Shown here in pieces: positions 20,924 to 32,599 of a DNA stretch of 64,000 nucleotides (position 1 is the first letter of the stretch; every line of letters begins with the position of its first letter). Source of the DNA: Selaginella moellendorffii. Taxonomy: Eukaryota > Streptophyta > Lycopodiopsida > Selaginellales > Selaginellaceae. Below the pieces are notes generated by a model, which was not told the origin of the DNA, searched no databases, and was given only the letters and a program-made list of their open reading frames with translations. The translations under genes were made by a program, and so were the position numbers. The stretch covers positions 1,584,157 through 1,648,156 of the forward strand of contig NW_003314304.1 of the NCBI RefSeq assembly GCF_000143415.4. Reading direction: 5' to 3'.

Positions 20924-23900
20924 CTAAATACCTTTGCAGACCCATATTTGTTTTCCCTCCAAAATTATAGGATGAAGAGCAAAATATTTTTCCATGATTG
21001 TCTCCTGTTTTTCTTCTTTCCCAAATTTAGTTGTCACTAGCTTAAATATCTTTTGCACATCTTCTGCTTTGGGATTTGTAGGTAGCTTGCTTTTAAGAAG
21101 ACATGAATCCAAAAAACTTATGAGGCTTCCCTTGATCTCATCCACTATTGCATTCACTATCTCTCCAACACCAGCAAAATGTCTTCCAACTTTGGCCCCA
21201 ATAAATAATAGGATCAATGTATATTTAAGTACTGGAGCAAATTTTTTGAGCCAATTTGGTGGGAGATCCAATTCAACACCTATAGAACTCTTCACTTGAT
21301 GACCTTTAGAAGTTCCTTCAGGCCATTCACACAAGTAGTGAAGTCTACCATGTGTTCCCAGTATTTTACTGTAATTTTTCCACATATTATTCTCATCAAG
21401 AATATATGGATATTTTGGGTAATCTGTCTCTAATTTCAATAATACTTGAAAACACGTTATATGGATTGCATTCACTTTATCCATGATAAACTTGAGTCCA
21501 TTCTTGAGCTTGTTAACGCTTACTTCAATATCATTAAGTTTTGTATCTAACTTGTCAAAACGGTTCTCCATTTTATCAAACATCTTCTTAATATATCTGA
21601 GGATTGCATCAAGTTTTGGGTCTTCAATGTTTGGAAACTCAACAATATCTGATGATGCTTTGGGAATTGTGACTTCTCCAACCTCCTTATAGTCCTTCAA
21701 GAGTTCATGAAGTTCAACAAACTTATTCACCAGTTCATGTTTTTGCTCCTTAGGCATCAATAGCTTAGCCAAAGCATTCTCATCTGAGACCTTTAAATCA
21801 TTATTCACATCCCAGCTCTCTGCTTCATGTGAATAATTCCAAGTGTGAGAGTATTCTAGACCTCTTTCTCTTGCTTCATATTTGACTTGCTTTAGTGGAC
21901 AAACAACTGAAGCCCATAATTCTAATTTGTCCACCTTATTTAGTATCCTTCTCCATACATAACCACGTCTCATCACATTTTCTTCAATTTCCAAAGATGG
22001 GCAATCCTCCATACATACCCCAATAATGCAATTTCTAATTTTTTCCATCCATCCTTCAGCTTCCTTTTCTAAATCCAGCCTTGGTGTATTCTCTACCTCT
22101 TTTGGGTAGTAAATGATGACATCAACCCATTGCCTATCTTTCCAATTGTCTGTGTCTCCCCCAACTCTCACAATTATCTCGATAAGGTTTTTTTTCAAAG
22201 CCACCCATCCATTCCCAAGCCTGAAACCTTTCTTGCTTAATTTGTAAAGTTTAACTTGGATCTTTGTGAAAATACTTGCAGGAAACAATTTCAGCTCCTT
22301 GTCTTTGCATTCAAACCTCCTGCCCCAGTAGTTGTGGTTTTTTTGAGTGTTAATTGACAATAAATATCCTGAAGGTGAATAGTCTTCTTGCAATAGTGTT
22401 GGCATTATCAACTCTTTGGGCAAGTTATGCCAATTCCCATCCCATGTTTCATCCCAAGGCAATATCACTCCCATCTCATGGAGCACTCCAAGAATGTACT
22501 CCACTATTTTGTCTTGCTTCCCACATTGTTGCTTCAACTGATGTTTAACTCTATGTGTTTCCATTTTACTTTTGAGTTTGCTTGTCTCAGTATGTATGAA
22601 GAGTTGCACCACATCCCTCATAAACCATTGGACATCTAAGATGACAAATTGAGACACAATGTCGTCCTCTTCATGTCCCAAGCCAAAGTAAATTGCATCA
22701 CCAGAATCATGTAGAAATTGCAAGACGAACTTGAGAACATTCTTGGAACTCCTGTGAGGCAAGAGAATTTTGCCAACTTTTTCTAGGGGTATGACCTTCT
22801 TGTGACTTGGATCTTGTACCAATTTCCTCTTTGCTTTGAGACATTCCCGTGGTATTTGTTGCTGGGCTGACAGCAGTTCCTCCAAGCAACTCCCCAACAT
22901 GGTTTTTATCCCCCTTAAATCTTTCACTTGAGTGGCCACCACCTCAAAACAAAAGTCATTCCCAAACTCAAGTACTTGCCAATAGCCTTTGTCGGAGATT
23001 ATTGCAGAAACCACCTCCTTTGGGTCAAAGTCGGGTTCTGGAGTGAAAAAGTTCAAGGCAATCAAGACCCTGGGCTTCCTTTTGGGTGAGGCTGATTGAT
23101 GTGAAGCGATGAACCTCAGCCAGTAAACCAAATTCTGCTTGAAAACGTCACAATTGTCATCCTCCACCTTGCATACGATCAAGAAGAGATCCTTCTCACT
23201 TCCTCTGAGAAAGTACTGGTGGAAAGCATGGAACTCTTCCTGTCCAGCCAGGTCGCAAATGAGCAGCTTTTGTTTGGTGGTCGCATAGACAAGTGGTTGC
23301 AGCTCAATGCCTGCTGTTGAAGCATGCCTTTGGAGACATGATGGAAACCAAGACACTCTGCGGCAGAGGTTTTTTTTTATTGTGGTCTTTCCAACCCTGC
23401 TAGCACCACACAAGAAGAGCTTTGCTGTTGACGGGTTGTCAAAGTCTTTGAATGCACTCTGCTGGAAGATTGCATTCCGCTCTAAAAGACCAGAACACCT
23501 CTACTTGAAAGCTTCAGAAGCTTCGGAATCATTGCCTATATCAAGCTCTTCCACGAGGCTTTGGTAGTTTTCCTCCAAGGCAGCCAGAATTTGTCTTTTC
23601 TGTGCATCGCTATCAAGAAAAGGAGCCCTGAATCTGCGCACCTTGCATTTTGGATCCCCCAGCAACTGGCAAAGATCTTCCAGCTTTTCAATTTCTCCCT
23701 GACGTATTTCCAAGTCTTCAATGCTGCTTCCCAAAAGGCACCTCCATGGCAGTTCCGAGTGACATGACAAAGCTTTCAGATGCTTGCAGCTGGTGATAGC
23801 TTTCCAAAAGAGCTCCCCATTCGTGATTTTGCAATTGAATATAACCAAATGCTCCAGTTGGCTCTTCTCTATGCCCTCGGCAAACTCCAACGTTAACTCA

Positions 23901-25204
23901 TCTTCTCCTCCCCATATTTCCAAATGGCGCAGCTTACAATGTGGACTTGAGAGGGCTGACCACAGACTGCTGTCACAGACCACTCCTCCTCCCTCGTTGC
24001 GAAAAGAAAGTTTAAGCTTGATCAGCTTGCAATTGGGATTTTGTAGCGCTTTGCCCAACCATCCACCACCATCACCTGGATAAAGTGTAACGCTGAGTTC
24101 CTCCAAGCCACACTTAGCGCTGCTCAGGGCCTCACCCAGGCCCGTTGCATTGCTCAGGTCCTCACTCTGTCCTTGGCAATTTAAAACTGACAGGCTGGTG
24201 CCCTCCTGAAGAGCCTTGCATACCCATGGCAACACTCCAGCATCACTATCCCATAGGGATAGTCTTTGCAGCGAACAGCTTGGACTCGTGAGTGCCTTGA
24301 AGAGTGCTTCACCTGCCTCCTCTGGAAACGGTGCCACCAGTTCTACTAGCTTATTGAAAATGCCATTCTGAAATGCCTGTTCCCACCCTTCCTTGCCAAT
24401 GACGTTATCCAGGATGACTAACTCTTCCACCTTGCACTCCTGACTTGCCAGATCCCTACTCAATTTCCCAAATCCTTCCACTGTCATCCTGTTCCTAGTC
24501 AAGACGAGACGTTTCAAGTTGTTTCCTGGTTTCCTAAGGAGTTGGCTAAGGAGAGTCTCTGGGTTCCCAACCTTGTCCAACCTGAGCTCTGTCAAGCAGT
24601 CGAGCTGAGCAAAGGCCAACTCAAGCTCCTGAGGTGGTGTGAGGATGTCTTTGCCTCCTTGCCAACCTAGCCCTTTCCAGACTTTGAATTCCTCCGTCAT
24701 CAGTAGCTTCGCAAACCTCTGTACCTCAATCTGGCCAATATCCTGTCCCTGCTGAGGAGGAGCAATGCCCTCTGCCACCCTTTGCATTCGATCACTGGGA
24801 ATGCCCAACCTACAAGCGACCCTGGCAGCGAAGTGGATGAATCTGATGTCGAGCTGTGGTACCAAAGCGGCCTTGAGAATGTCAATGTGAGCAGCAGCAG
24901 CAGCAGACGAACTGCCATCACCAGGAGCATCTCCCACATCCAGAGCCCTGTCTAAACAGGGCGGATTTGAAATGCACCAGTTGAGCACACCAATCAGATC
25001 CTCCTCTGTGCCTCCAAACCTCTCGACGGTAGCACTCACCTCATCAACAAACTCACCTTTGGATGAGTGAAGCCTCTCCAAGATCTCCCCACAAAAAAAC
25101 TGAATCGCATCGAAGTGCCGCTTGTTGTCCCGCTCCGCTGCGAGAGCCTCCTTGATCTCCTTGACAGAGTCACAGCCGATCCACACTCGTCGCTCCTCCT
25201 CCAT
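20924..25204 (-). pseudogene. ROCO (LRR-Roc-COR) copy C, full length with premature stop at codon 568
   Basis: The start is at 25204 (MEEERRVWIGCDSVKE). A TAG at 23503-23501 stands where copy D has CAG (EAFK-stop versus EAFKQRCSG). The frame then continues without further stops to 20924, so one base change separates it from a complete protein of about 1426 codons. Order: N-terminal domain, poly-Ala of five, LRRs to about residue 540, Roc domain with P-loop GASRVGKTT (from residue 600; D has GDSRVGKTT) and DLAGQEEF, COR (VILDVQWFMRDVVQLF), coiled coil, and a C-terminal domain with LPPNWLKKFAP. From the stop through the start of COR its protein is almost identical to D, apart from a few residues near the P-loop. 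Translation could yield an LRR-only protein, or the stop could be an assembly error or a polymorphism. Confidence 0.85.
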
Positions 25205-25300
25205 GGAAGTTTGCCCTAGACCGAGTGATCATGAGTAAACTTCTCCCAGCTGTGGATAAGAAAGTAAGCACGAGTTAGTTTAGGGTTTAGAACAGATAAA
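25205..25300. promoter_or_regulatory. Short divergent promoter, ROCO copy C / kelch K3
   Basis: This 96-bp spacer has nearly the same sequence as 4846-4941, again between opposite-strand ATGs. Confidence 0.5.
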
Positions 25301-27750
25301 ATGGGGAAGAAGGGGAAAGGGAAAAGAGAAGATCGTCGCCACGACAAGGTGTTAGACGAGGATGATATCGATGCGATCTTGGTAAGCAATCTCTGGCCAA
25401 AGACTCTCAATTGTTTTCCTTTTTGTCAGGCTAAACTCCACGAGGAGGAAGCAGAAATTCATGTCGATGAGAATGTAGCAGCTCCTTCACCAATGCAATT
25501 GCTCTGTGCGTAAGAATTCGATTGAAATCTCCACTCTGGAAGCTCACATTCTCTAGACTTCTTTTCTTGCGTTTCAGGTGACTGTAAATCCAGTCAAGGA
25601 CACTGAGCTGATCGTCTATGGAGGTGAATACTAACAACGGTGACAAGGTTTGTGGTTAGTTTCGCTACGGTGATTTGATCTTCGTGTTTGCTATGCTAGA
25701 CTTTACGTTTATGGTGATCTCTACCGATACAACATCGAGAAGAACGAGTGGAAGCCTGTCACCAGTCCAAACTCTCCTCCCCCGAGGCGGTTGCGTGGAA
25801 AAACTGGCTCTTCAGTTTTGGTATCCAGGAATTCTCTTGATTTTGGCAGTGTAGGTGGTGAATTCGGTTTCATGACTATAAGGTGTGTTTCTAGCTGACT
25901 TACAAGAGAGTTCTTGCAGGATTTATGGAGACTGGATTTAAACACAAATATCTGGCGGGAGCAGCTTCAACTAAAAGGCTGTCCAGGTGCTCGTTCCGGA
26001 CATAGATTGGTATGTATTGCGCTTCTAAACATAATCTTTATTTTTTTCTTTCTTGCCACAGAAACATAAACTTATTCTATTTGGTGGATTTTATGACACG
26101 CTGAGGGAAGAAAGGTCGGCTGTTTCAGCAGTGTAGATGTTTAGTATTGAATTTTTGACACAGGTACTTCAATAATCTTTAAGTGCTGGATTTAGACGAT
26201 TATAAGGTTTGTTTCTGTCGCTCATCGTTCTTCCTTGTTTTTTAACAACTAAACTGATTTCCTTTTGCAGTGGCAAGAGATAAAACCCAAGCTTGGAGCT
26301 GCCTGGCCTTCAGCTGGAACTGGTTCTCAGCTTGCTGTTTATTTAGATGAGGTATTTGTCTACTAAAAGTATAGTTTTGCGTGTTGTGAACATTTTTTCT
26401 TTTCTAGATTTTCTTGTACGGTGGCTATTTCAAAGAGCCTGTGCTTGTTTTACATTCTCGTTTGGAGTTTTAGTTTTTCAATGTGTTTTGTGAAGGTGAA
26501 AAAATCCGGTATGGCTCCTGGCCAAGAGCAGGATTTTTGTCCACATCTTGTTTGGTGGTGTAGTTGATGCTGATGAGTACGGTTTCAATGCATGCGTTGG
26601 AAAAACTAATGTCTTTTGCAGGTGATTCCCTGCACAGCGTTTTTATGATCGAGATGTATATGCTTTCCAGATGGTTTGTATCTCGTCGATTTTTTAAAAA
26701 TTATCTAAGCACCATCGCTCGCAGGTATCCTTTGGAGCAAAGAGCCTAAAGATTAAGGTATGGCAATCTGAGATTGTGTAGTGGTTAAGTGTGCATCCAA
26801 AGCAGAAGAAAGTGGTTGATCCAAATGTGGAAAATGCGTCTCAACGTTGAGCGTTCTGCTTGAAGGTTGTTGCCTTGTGGAAGAATGAATGCTGGAATGG
26901 TCGTTGGAAAGGATACTTTGTTTCTGTATGGAGGTATGAAAGAAGTCGGCAAAAAAAAAGTGACACGACGACCTTTCCTCGCTGGACCTTCGATGTGTGG
27001 AAGTGCATTATTGAGGTAGTATGATCGAGCCATCATCCAGCCTCATACTAATGTCTCAAGCAGGAAACACAAAGCGCGTGGATTGAAGCTAGTAAGGAGA
27101 AAGGCGAAACTGATGGTGACAACAGTGATGCTGGATCGATTAATAAAGGAAAAGACGAAGAGGACGATGACGAGGTAGTAAAAAAGAAGGATGTAAGAAA
27201 ACTTGTCGGCTTCCTTTTGTATTCTAGGATGCAGTGGAGTCACTGTGAAGAGGCAGCTGCTATTCTTAGGGGCGAAGGCAAAAAGCTGACACAGAAAGCA
27301 CGGAAATTAAATATCAATCCGAGCTGGGCCTGGCTGATTCCCAACAAACACTTTTGGTGAGTGCTGATAGTAGTTCATCTTCCTGTTTTGTTATTGATTT
27401 GTCTTTCAGCCTGGAGAAACGCTGAGAGATTTTTTCTCTTGGACGATCATGTATTGGCAAATGGCACCTTACGATCACACCCAACACACTGGAAAGGTGA
27501 CAACGCAGGTTTTCTTTCGCTCGTTCTTCATGCTCTATGCATCTATCAGGAGCTCAGGAAGGATGGATTTGACTTGGCAAAGACACGCTACAGAGAACTT
27601 AAACCCGTCCTTGACAAGGTAAAGTGGTGTCTCAAGAAGGAATCCTCACAACAGCATTGTTTGATTTGCAGCTCGAGACTTGAAGCCGACCACAACGCCG
27701 AAGAGGAGGCTACCAAACCTTCCAAAGAGCGCAGCACGAAGAAACGATAA
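25301..27750 (+). pseudogene. Kelch-repeat protein (KLHDC4-like) pseudogene K3
   Basis: This copy has the best-preserved first exon: MGKKGKGKREDRRHDKVLDE then DDIDAIL, ending at a good donor. Exon 2 has lost two bases before the CNCS codons, shifting the frame. The shared TAA is at 26180-26182. The segment encoding ADMWTLDPR is deleted near 26442, and another small deletion near 26736 removes the LLKP codons. DUF4110 exons are intact (PGETLRDFFSWTIMYWQ, ELRKDGFDLAKTRYRELK) to TAA at 27748-27750. It is divergent from ROCO C. Confidence 0.85.
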
Positions 27751-27950
27751 GGTCCGTGATCTCTGAAAGTTCTAGCTGAAAATTAAATGAATAGATTACA
27801 GTTATTCCCAGAGGTATGGTGAGTGCTTTCCTTTTCTAGAGGCAATGCCATTGACATGAAACCACTAGTATACAATCTCTGCGTCGCATCATCAATGGTG
27901 ATAGAAGGTTAATTAATAACGACGATCCGAGTGCATGAAATGGATATCCA

Positions 27951-29063
27951 GGATAAAGTTTATATTTCCATGATTGCTCGCAGAGTGTATGGGCCTGAGA
28001 TATCCCATGGCTCGCTTTCGGTTGCCTTTCGTAAAGTGCAGAGTGAACACTCTCTCTACGCGGTCCATAAACTTTACTACCTGCAGTGCATTGGAGCAAT
28101 GAAATTCCATCAGCAAGACCCTCAAAGGAAAATTTCTTCACACCTTCCGACGTTGCAAAGTGGTAACTGCCAGACTCCAGTCACCTGAAAATTCAAAAAA
28201 ACCTTTTTAGAAGTCTGCACTAATTTTCCATTTTCCATAAGTACCTTTTCATATTTCTTGCGGATCTTGACGAATGCCATCATGTTCAAGGAGCTGCCAA
28301 GTAAGTTTTCAACACTTTGAGAACATGGATCAATCGTATAGAGGTCATTCACCTGAAGTTTCTTAGGAGTCGAAGCCCACGATAAAATTCGACAAAGGCC
28401 GTCTGGAGCATCTTGGCTGCTCGCTGAACCTTTCCTTTGTTGCCGGGGCTCCCCTTCAAGCTCTGAGATTCGTCATCTACAACATGGCAGAGATCAAACG
28501 ATTCCAAGTTAAGTGCCACAGAATTAGAGGCTGCTAGAACGAACCTTGCATAGCGATGAGCTCTTCCATTTGGATGTGAAGTTGCCGTGCTTGAGCATCG
28601 TACTCGTCTTCCTTGCATCTAAAAAAGTTGTCCACTTTGTTGAGCTGATCGTCAAGGCCGAAAAAGAAGCTCTTTTCGTGATCCGATCGAGTTCCAAACA
28701 GCTCCGTCTCGTAAAAATCCTCGCCATCTCCAATTCTCGTCTTGTGCACAACCTGATCATATTGAAGTGTTTTGTTTTGTCTTTACAGTCCAGACCATCA
28801 TCACAAACCATGGACGTTTCCGAGGATATGGATTGTTCGCAGCAGCTGCTTAGAATGGCGCTGGGATTTTGCAGCAAGTTTTCAAGCTTGCTCTTGTCAA
28901 CGGAGAAGACATTTGGATCGAACACCTTGTGCTGCTGGTTCTTGGTATGTAGGATCTGGGTTTTGATTCTCTTGACAACTTTCTTGAGCTGCTTGTAGTC
29001 GCAGTACTTCACCCGCCACTCTGGGACGAGCTGGCCCTCCAGCTGCTTCTGGAACTTCACCAT
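27951..29063 (-). pseudogene. PHO1-like SPX-domain gene fragment S2
   Basis: The exon order is the same as in S1, from MVKFQKQLEGQLVPEWRVKY (ATG 29063). The first donor (ATG|GTTTGTGATG) and the acceptor before VHKTRIGDGEDFYETELF are intact, as is AKMLQTAFVEFYRGLRLLR. Later, the SYLKMVENSHF exon has lost about 25 bp and the last SPX-linker exon has lost its donor. Membrane and EXS parts are absent. Its upstream homology to S1 ends at about 29636, where SPP sequence begins, so it has no copy of the S1 TATA promoter. Confidence 0.75.
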
Positions 29064-29684
29064 GTCTGAAAGCTTGGATTACCTGAGGCGAACATCGTCA
29101 AGAAAACGATCAAGCAAGAGATGAAATACCTGGAGGAAATGGTGTCAAGTTCAGAATGCCTCTTCAAACTTTTCTGGCGCCTGTGCTCTGGAAGCACAGG
29201 AAGAACAGTGGCAGTGAGCATATGACGAGACAAATGGTGGCGTGGAATCATCAAATGCATTGTGCTGGGGAGGAGCACCACCAATTCTCACAAGAAAACA
29301 GCGCCTTAAGATCATCTCTGGAAAAAAGGGGGAAAGCCTTCGTTTCTCACCGACGCCAGCGAACAATTACATAAGAATACGTTATCCCGAGTGAAACTGA
29401 CGCAGCAGAGTGCAAGAGGAGAGAAGAAGCAAGCGATCCATTGGCCTATGGAACTAAAAAAGGAAACAAAAGGACAGGGAATGCAGGGGAATCTACAGGA
29501 AAAGCTGTCGTAAGTTACACACTTACACACACTCTCACACACTTCAACTCTTTTCTTGTCAACACGAGTAATTTATGCGAGCGAAAGGGAATGAAAGAAT
29601 CATTTGAGCATCTAAAGCATGGAAGGAAGCGAGGCACGATGATTCGTCCCTGCTTATTTTTTCGCCTATCGTTGGCTGTGTCTC

Positions 29685-30498
29685 CTACATTAGGACCAAA
29701 GGTCTTCCCGCATAACCATCAAGCCACGTTTCGTGGATTCGTAATGCACTCGCATAAGGCATGCCATCCTGTAAGAGAAGCAAAGCTGAATAACTCCACC
29801 AAGACAAAGCGATAAGAACGCCACCTCATATTGAAACACACGGCGGTTGTCAAGCGATAATTCAGCTCTTCGTCTGGAATGCACCAGCAAAAGAATAATG
29901 CATATGACTCAGAAAGAAGAACTTGACGTACCCGTTCGCTGCCACTTATCAAACTTGACAACCCAAGTAACGTCCCCAACCCCCATCAACCCACATACAG
30001 AAGTTCTTTCCCCTGGGAATACCGTGGAGGGGACGTAGAATCTCAACGCTTCTACGAAGATCGTCTTCTAGTTTCCACGGAGTGACCAGCGTTGAGTCAG
30101 GGGCCTGCCAGCCATTTCGTTGCTCAACCATCAAAAACTACTAAACACGAGGAACTTACCATTGGCCTTTTCAAGTGTTCAAACACCTCGTGGGAGCTTT
30201 CAACCTCGCCTCGTAACCATCTCACACTCCACGTCCGATCAACCCTTCGGTGTCCCCAGCAGTGAGCTGGCTCAGTAAGTCGGCATCCCTGGGCGAAACA
30301 CAAGGATCAAACTTGAACTCTCGGATAGCTTGTAAGATTCCCGAAGCGCATCTTTCAGTGCCACGAAAGATCTTGGGATTGTCTTTGGCATTATCAAGGT
30401 ACCACTACGTAAGATCTTCAAACGCATTCCCGACCTGAGATCGTCAGTGAGTGAGTGAGTGATCAATCGACTTCAAGAACTGAAACGTCTTTGACGTC
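29685..30498 (-). pseudogene. SPP: Sucrose-phosphate phosphatase (SPP) 3' half, fused to EIL
   Basis: SPP removes phosphate from sucrose-6-phosphate, the last step of sucrose synthesis. Exons in minus order: a VKDV stub, then [20 protein letters not shown]-like, CASGIL, FNP-type CVSPRDA, a GEVESSHG-like piece, LEDDLRRSVEILRP, a KFDKWQR-like piece, and the last exon DGMPYASALRIHETWLD ending at 29685. The N-terminal HAD-phosphatase half is missing. At about 30498 the VKDV codons run straight into EIL codons. Insertions around 30000 add CCC-rich bases not present in the SPP copy at 45 kb. Confidence 0.75.
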
Positions 30499-30693
30499 CA
30501 GCGCCTCCTCCTGATTGAGCACCGAGATCCACGTCGCGCTCTCCTTGGCAGTTATCTTGTCTTGCAAGCACTTGGACTGCCTCACGAGCTTCCTGATCTT
30601 CCCGATATCCGGGGACATGTGTCGGATCACCGCAGTGAGAACTCCAACCTTCCACACCTTCTTGAGATCATGGGGCTTCTTATACGGATCCAT
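30499..30693 (-). pseudogene. EIL: EIN3-like (EIL) copy 2: start codon joined to DNA-binding core
   Basis: The ATG at 30693 keeps the same leader as EIL copy 1 but is joined in frame to [15 protein letters not shown], then [20 protein letters not shown] and [17 protein letters not shown]. These are the most conserved residues of the EIN3 DNA-binding domain and contain no stops. The frame continues only [11 protein letters not shown] into SPP sequence and stops at about 30463. The total is 76 codons. The acidic N-terminus and all C-terminal regions are absent. It could be inert, or could encode a mini-domain if transcribed from the retained EIL promoter. Confidence 0.8.
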
Positions 30694-30699
30694 CTTGCG

Positions 30700-31976
30700 G
30701 ATCGATCGGAGTGGAAGTATTTCGAGCGCCCGCTGCCAAGAGGAGGGAATATTTCGGAGCGATTACCTCCAATTCGCCATGGAAAGCCGAGGATCGAATG
30801 GGAAAAGCGAGGAAGATCACGGGAAGCAGAGAGAAAGAAGGAAAAAGCTCGATTCAACGCGAGCCCCTTGTGTGATTACCTAGCTCCATCGATGCCCCGT
30901 CGACGCGCGCTGCGCTCGCCGATCGCGCCCGTGACACAGTGGCGCAGCGCCTTCAAATTCGACACATTGCCCGGGCAAGCGTCACAATCCCAATGCCGCC
31001 ACCGCTGCGGGCGCTGCCAACGCGATCAACGAGAATCGATGCCCTAGCGCATCAAGATCCCCGCTTTGCTCGGCGAGAGAGAGAAGAGCAAAGGCGCAGC
31101 GCCCCTCGTCATAGCCAACTACTAGGTCATAGCTATCCATCTAAATGCCGTACAATTCCCCCCAGGTCGGGTTTATGACATGGAAGTCCACTGGCTTTTT
31201 GACACGTGGCACACCTACATCTGGATTTACAAGGACGCCCTTTTCAGCCCTTCGCTTACGGTCAATTTAGCTATCTGCCTCAAATTTAGCTAACCGGTTT
31301 GTTGCCAGATTTAGCAGCTCCCCGAATTTAAATCACTTTTGTCCAAGCTGCCAGTTTGTCGGAATCCAGTTTGGGTCATAAAATGGACCACTGGGGGACG
31401 CCGGGCTCGAACCCGGACCAGCGGATGCCGCGCCGCGCCGGACTCCGGCGGTCTCGTCGCCGGACTCGAACCCGCCACCGTACGCTCCACGCCTCCACCG
31501 CTACCATACGCCTCTCTCTAGTTTATTATACGCCTCCAATCCTTCCTCATGATCAACGAGACAACCAACCCCGCGTAGAGTACGTGGGGTACGACGTTTG
31601 AAACTCCATTCATTGGGTTTTGTTAAAGAGAATAAAAGACAGAACGCCACTGTAGCTAAACCTAGAAATCAAAAACTAAACTACATCGTGCCATTATTGG
31701 TTTGAGATGCAACACCTTTTACTCGGGCACCCTAGCGAATAATAGAATATTTTCTGCCGGAGAATATTCTGGAATCGGCCCGTGGTCCACATGATAGAGG
31801 GCAGTGACAAGAGGTTTTGGGCCCCCCTCAAAATGCTTATTTTTATTGTTCGCTGGGAGTCCATGTTCCCTCTTTAGCTCCCATGTGTGGCCTTTGTTTT
31901 TGTTGCCAGCCAAACAAACACACAGAAAGTTTGAAGGAGAGAGAGAGTGTGCAAAAATCTGAGAGGAGAGAAAGAA
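30700..31976. other. Upstream region of EIL copy 2 (duplicate of 12.37-13.60 kb)
   Basis: Nearly identical to 12366-13600, including the EIL leader and the paired B-box motifs (31401-31475). About 80 bp near 31770-31850 is a private insertion. No gene is supported. Confidence 0.5.
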
Positions 31977-32156
31977 ATGGCACCGGCTTTGATTGACTTT
32001 GCCGCGCTCCACTTCTTTGATCCCTCCATCTCCATCTCGTCCTTTTTCTTTTTCTACTCGGACTCGGACGATTCGATCCATCTCATGTTTCGCTCGAAGT
32101 CGATGGATCACTGCCCAATCACTCCATCACTTCTTGTCGACTGGAAAAGTCTTTAA
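31977..32156 (+). CDS. Hypothetical 59-aa ORF, duplicate of 13601-13780
   Basis: It starts MAPALIDFAALHFF and ends VDWKSL, the same length as its partner with four or so amino-acid changes. No domain is recognised. Confidence 0.2.
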   Translation: MAPALIDFAALHFFDPSISISSFFFFYSDSDDSIHLMFRSKSMDHCPITPSLLVDWKSL

Positions 32157-32453
32157 ATTCCTCTCGCTGATGCGATCAGCACGGCATTAGCCTGAGATCA
32201 AGGCCGCGGATCATCCAGCAAAGTCTAAGCTTTTTGCCAAGGATGTGACAAGCTAACGTGTTGTCCAGGCGCTTACAGGTTCCATTGTTTTTCCAATCAC
32301 AATTCTTTTTCCTCCGGCGACCGGCACGAAAGTCGTCCGAAGCAACCCAAACTGGAAACAAGATACATGCCCAGTTTCTCGGACAGATTTCCTCAAGCCC
32401 GGCAGAACACGGAAGACGAAGAAATTCGTTAAAAAATCCACGAGCAAGCAGCA

Positions 32454-32475
32454 AGAGAGAGAGAGAGAGAGAGAG
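32454..32475. repeat. (GA)n microsatellite, shorter allele of 14079-14113
   Basis: About 11 GA units in the same context as the first block. Confidence 0.9.
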
Positions 32476-32599
32476 ACATAAAAAACTTTGCCAAGCCCAA
32501 AGTCGTTGATGTTAAGCTAGGCCGTGCTTGAAGCGCGTGATGATGATCATGAAAGTTCCTGTCAAGATGCTCGGTGGATTCTCCGTGTCTCCAGCTAGA

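Noticed and set aside
23413-23501. Intron removing the stop in ROCO copy C
   Set aside because: The region is colinear and coding in copy D, with no GT-AG pair giving an in-frame result; a base substitution is simpler.
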